Below are positions 62,980-64,000 of a stretch of DNA of 64,000 bases, piece by piece. The notes under the pieces were generated by a model. The model made no database searches. It was not told where the DNA came from and saw nothing but the letters and a program-made list of their open reading frames with translations. This stretch comes from Oceanomicrobium pacificus (GTDB lineage: Bacteria; Pseudomonadota; Alphaproteobacteria; Rhodobacterales; Rhodobacteraceae). Location: NCBI RefSeq assembly GCF_009833495.1, contig NZ_WUWG01000003.1, forward strand, positions 496,001 to 560,000, read 5' to 3'. The translations under genes and the position numbers were made by a program. The first letter of the stretch is position 1. Each line of letters begins with the position of its first letter.

Positions 62980-63303
62980 ATGTTTGTTTCCCCTGCCTAT
63001 GCCCAGGCCGCCGGTGGCGGTGCCGCGGGTCTGACCAGCTTTGTTCCGATCATCCTGATCTTCGCGATCATGTATTTCCTGATGATCCGCCCGCAGCAGA
63101 AAAAGATGAAAGAACACAAGGCGATGATCTCCGCGCTGCGCCGCGGCGACCAGATCGTCACCCAGGGCGGGATCATCGGCAAGGTGACCAAGGTCAAGGA
63201 AGATAACGAGATCGAAGTCGAGATTGCGCAGGGCATCAAGGTGCGGGTCGTGCAGTCCACGGTCGCGACCGTCCTGAACAAGACCGAAGTGTCCGAGGGC
63301 TGA
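62980..63303 (+). CDS. yajC: preprotein translocase subunit YajC
   Basis: YajC associates with SecDF and the SecYEG translocon. The 107-residue protein has one transmembrane helix (about 19-36, FVPIILIFAIMYFLMIRPQQ) followed by KKMKEHKAMISALRRGDQIV and a QGGIIGKV block, typical for the family. The ATG at 62980 follows AAGGA. It is 47 bases from secD. Confidence 0.96.
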   Translation: MFVSPAYAQAAGGGAAGLTSFVPIILIFAIMYFLMIRPQQKKMKEHKAMISALRRGDQIVTQGGIIGKVTKVKEDNEIEVEIAQGIKVRVVQSTVATVLNKTEVSEG

Positions 63304-63350
63304 CGCCCCCGCAACAGCCTTCGTTTCAACCACACCGGATTGCGAGCCCA

Positions 63351-64000
63351 ATGCTGAACTTCCCATCCTGGAAAAAGGGTCTCATCGTCCTGATCTGCCT
63401 GTGCGGCGTGATCTTCGCGATGCCGAACCTTTTCTTCTCGCGTGTCGAACAGGCCAATGACGCCCGCGCGCTGGTCGAGACGGGGGCCACCCTGACCGAC
63501 GAACAGGCCGCAGCGCTCGACGGATGGCCCGCCTGGGCGCCGTCCTCGCTCGTCAATCTCGGTCTCGACCTGCGGGGCGGGGCGCATCTGCTCGTCGAAG
63601 TGGATGTGGAAGGCGTCTATGCGGAGCGGGTCGAAGGCTACTGGCCGGAAGTGCGCGATGCGTTGGGAGCCATGCGCGACACGGTGGGCACCGTCCGCCG
63701 CGTCGAAGGCGCGCCGGGCGAGTTGCGGGTTCGGATCGGCAATGCCGAGGCCATGCCGCAGGCGCTCGCCGCCGTCGAGGACCTGTCGCGGCCGGTCGTG
63801 TCGTTGACGGGTGCAGGTGCGCGCGACTTCGACGTGACCGCCGACGGCGACGAACTGGTCCTGACCCTGTCGGAGGCCGAACAGATCGCCACCGACGACC
63901 GGACCATGCAGCAGAGTCTCGAGATCATCCGCCGCCGCGTGGACGAGGCCGGCACGCGTGAGCCGACGATCCAGCGTCAGGGGGCGGACCGTATCCTGGT
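63351..64000 (+). CDS. secD: protein translocase subunit SecD (3' end cut off by window)
   Basis: SecD with SecF uses the proton gradient to pull proteins through the Sec channel. The first 216 residues are present. They comprise a transmembrane helix (about 10-26), the signature NLGLDLRGGAHLLVEVD (about 71-88), and the start of the periplasmic P1 domain (EIIRRRVDEAG near 190). The ATG at 63351 follows yajC. The frame stays open to the end of the window. Confidence 0.95.
   Translation, partial: MLNFPSWKKGLIVLICLCGVIFAMPNLFFSRVEQANDARALVETGATLTDEQAAALDGWPAWAPSSLVNLGLDLRGGAHLLVEVDVEGVYAERVEGYWPEVRDALGAMRDTVGTVRRVEGAPGELRVRIGNAEAMPQALAAVEDLSRPVVSLTGAGARDFDVTADGDELVLTLSEAEQIATDDRTMQQSLEIIRRRVDEAGTREPTIQRQGADRIL

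Overview
This window looks like a chromosomal segment of a high-GC alphaproteobacterium of the Rhodobacterales (Rhodobacteraceae / Roseobacter type). The support is the gene content and order: a ccoNOQP-ccoGHIS cluster, a nuo operon interspersed with small extra genes and running straight into birA-coaX-rnj, a tatABC cluster, and serS-surE-pcm-nlpD. Organism-level identity is inferred from gene order and protein character only. No insertion sequence, prophage, integrase, CRISPR array or rRNA is visible. The window is housekeeping and catabolic chromosome, cut through ccoN on the left and secD on the right.

Layout. 1-7.4 kb: cbb3-type cytochrome oxidase genes ccoN(partial)-O-Q-P, then the assembly/copper-loading genes ccoG-H-I-S. 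7.5-10.5 kb: an iron-type ABC permease, tRNA-Thr(TGT), a secreted protein with three DUF333 repeats, and an unrecognised membrane-anchored protein. 10.6-23.3 kb: a complete reductive pyrimidine degradation locus containing an aminotransferase, a beta-ureidopropionase-type amidohydrolase, dihydropyrimidinase, a four-gene NMT1/THI5-type ABC importer with a tiny coupled ORF, a DUF1330 protein, dihydropyrimidine dehydrogenase PreT-PreA, a DMT permease and the regulator RutR. RutR-like operators lie at both ends. 23.3-27.5 kb: the divergent pair putR (Lrp/AsnC) and putA (proline to glutamate). 27.6-43.6 kb: the 14 genes of respiratory complex I (nuoA-N) with three extra ORFs; NuoE carries a long C-terminal extension. 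43.6-46.8 kb: birA, coaX and ribonuclease J. 46.9-51.6 kb: a DEAD-box helicase with a repeated basic tail, ferredoxin-NADP reductase and peptide chain release factor 3. 51.7-56 kb: a lipoprotein, an atypical SDR, a sodium:solute symporter-like protein and an iron-type ABC ATPase. 56-58.6 kb: tatA-B-C and a DUF815 ATPase. 58.7-62.8 kb (minus strand): serS, surE, pcm and an NlpD-like lipoprotein. 62.9-64 kb: yajC and the start of secD.

How the genes work together. Two catabolic routes (pyrimidines, proline) feed carbon, nitrogen and reducing equivalents to NADH dehydrogenase I and to a high-affinity oxygen-reducing oxidase, all encoded here. The most coherent regulatory picture is at the pyrimidine locus. 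A RutR orthologue sits at its downstream end with a near-consensus palindrome in its own upstream region, and a second palindrome with one mismatch to the RutR consensus as I recall it lies ahead of the first catabolic gene. This implies that RutR here governs the reductive (Pyd/Pre) pathway plus a dedicated importer, rather than the oxidative Rut pathway known from E. coli. Nearly all same-strand genes are tightly packed with 1-8 base overlaps, and no stretch above 300 bases lacks a gene.
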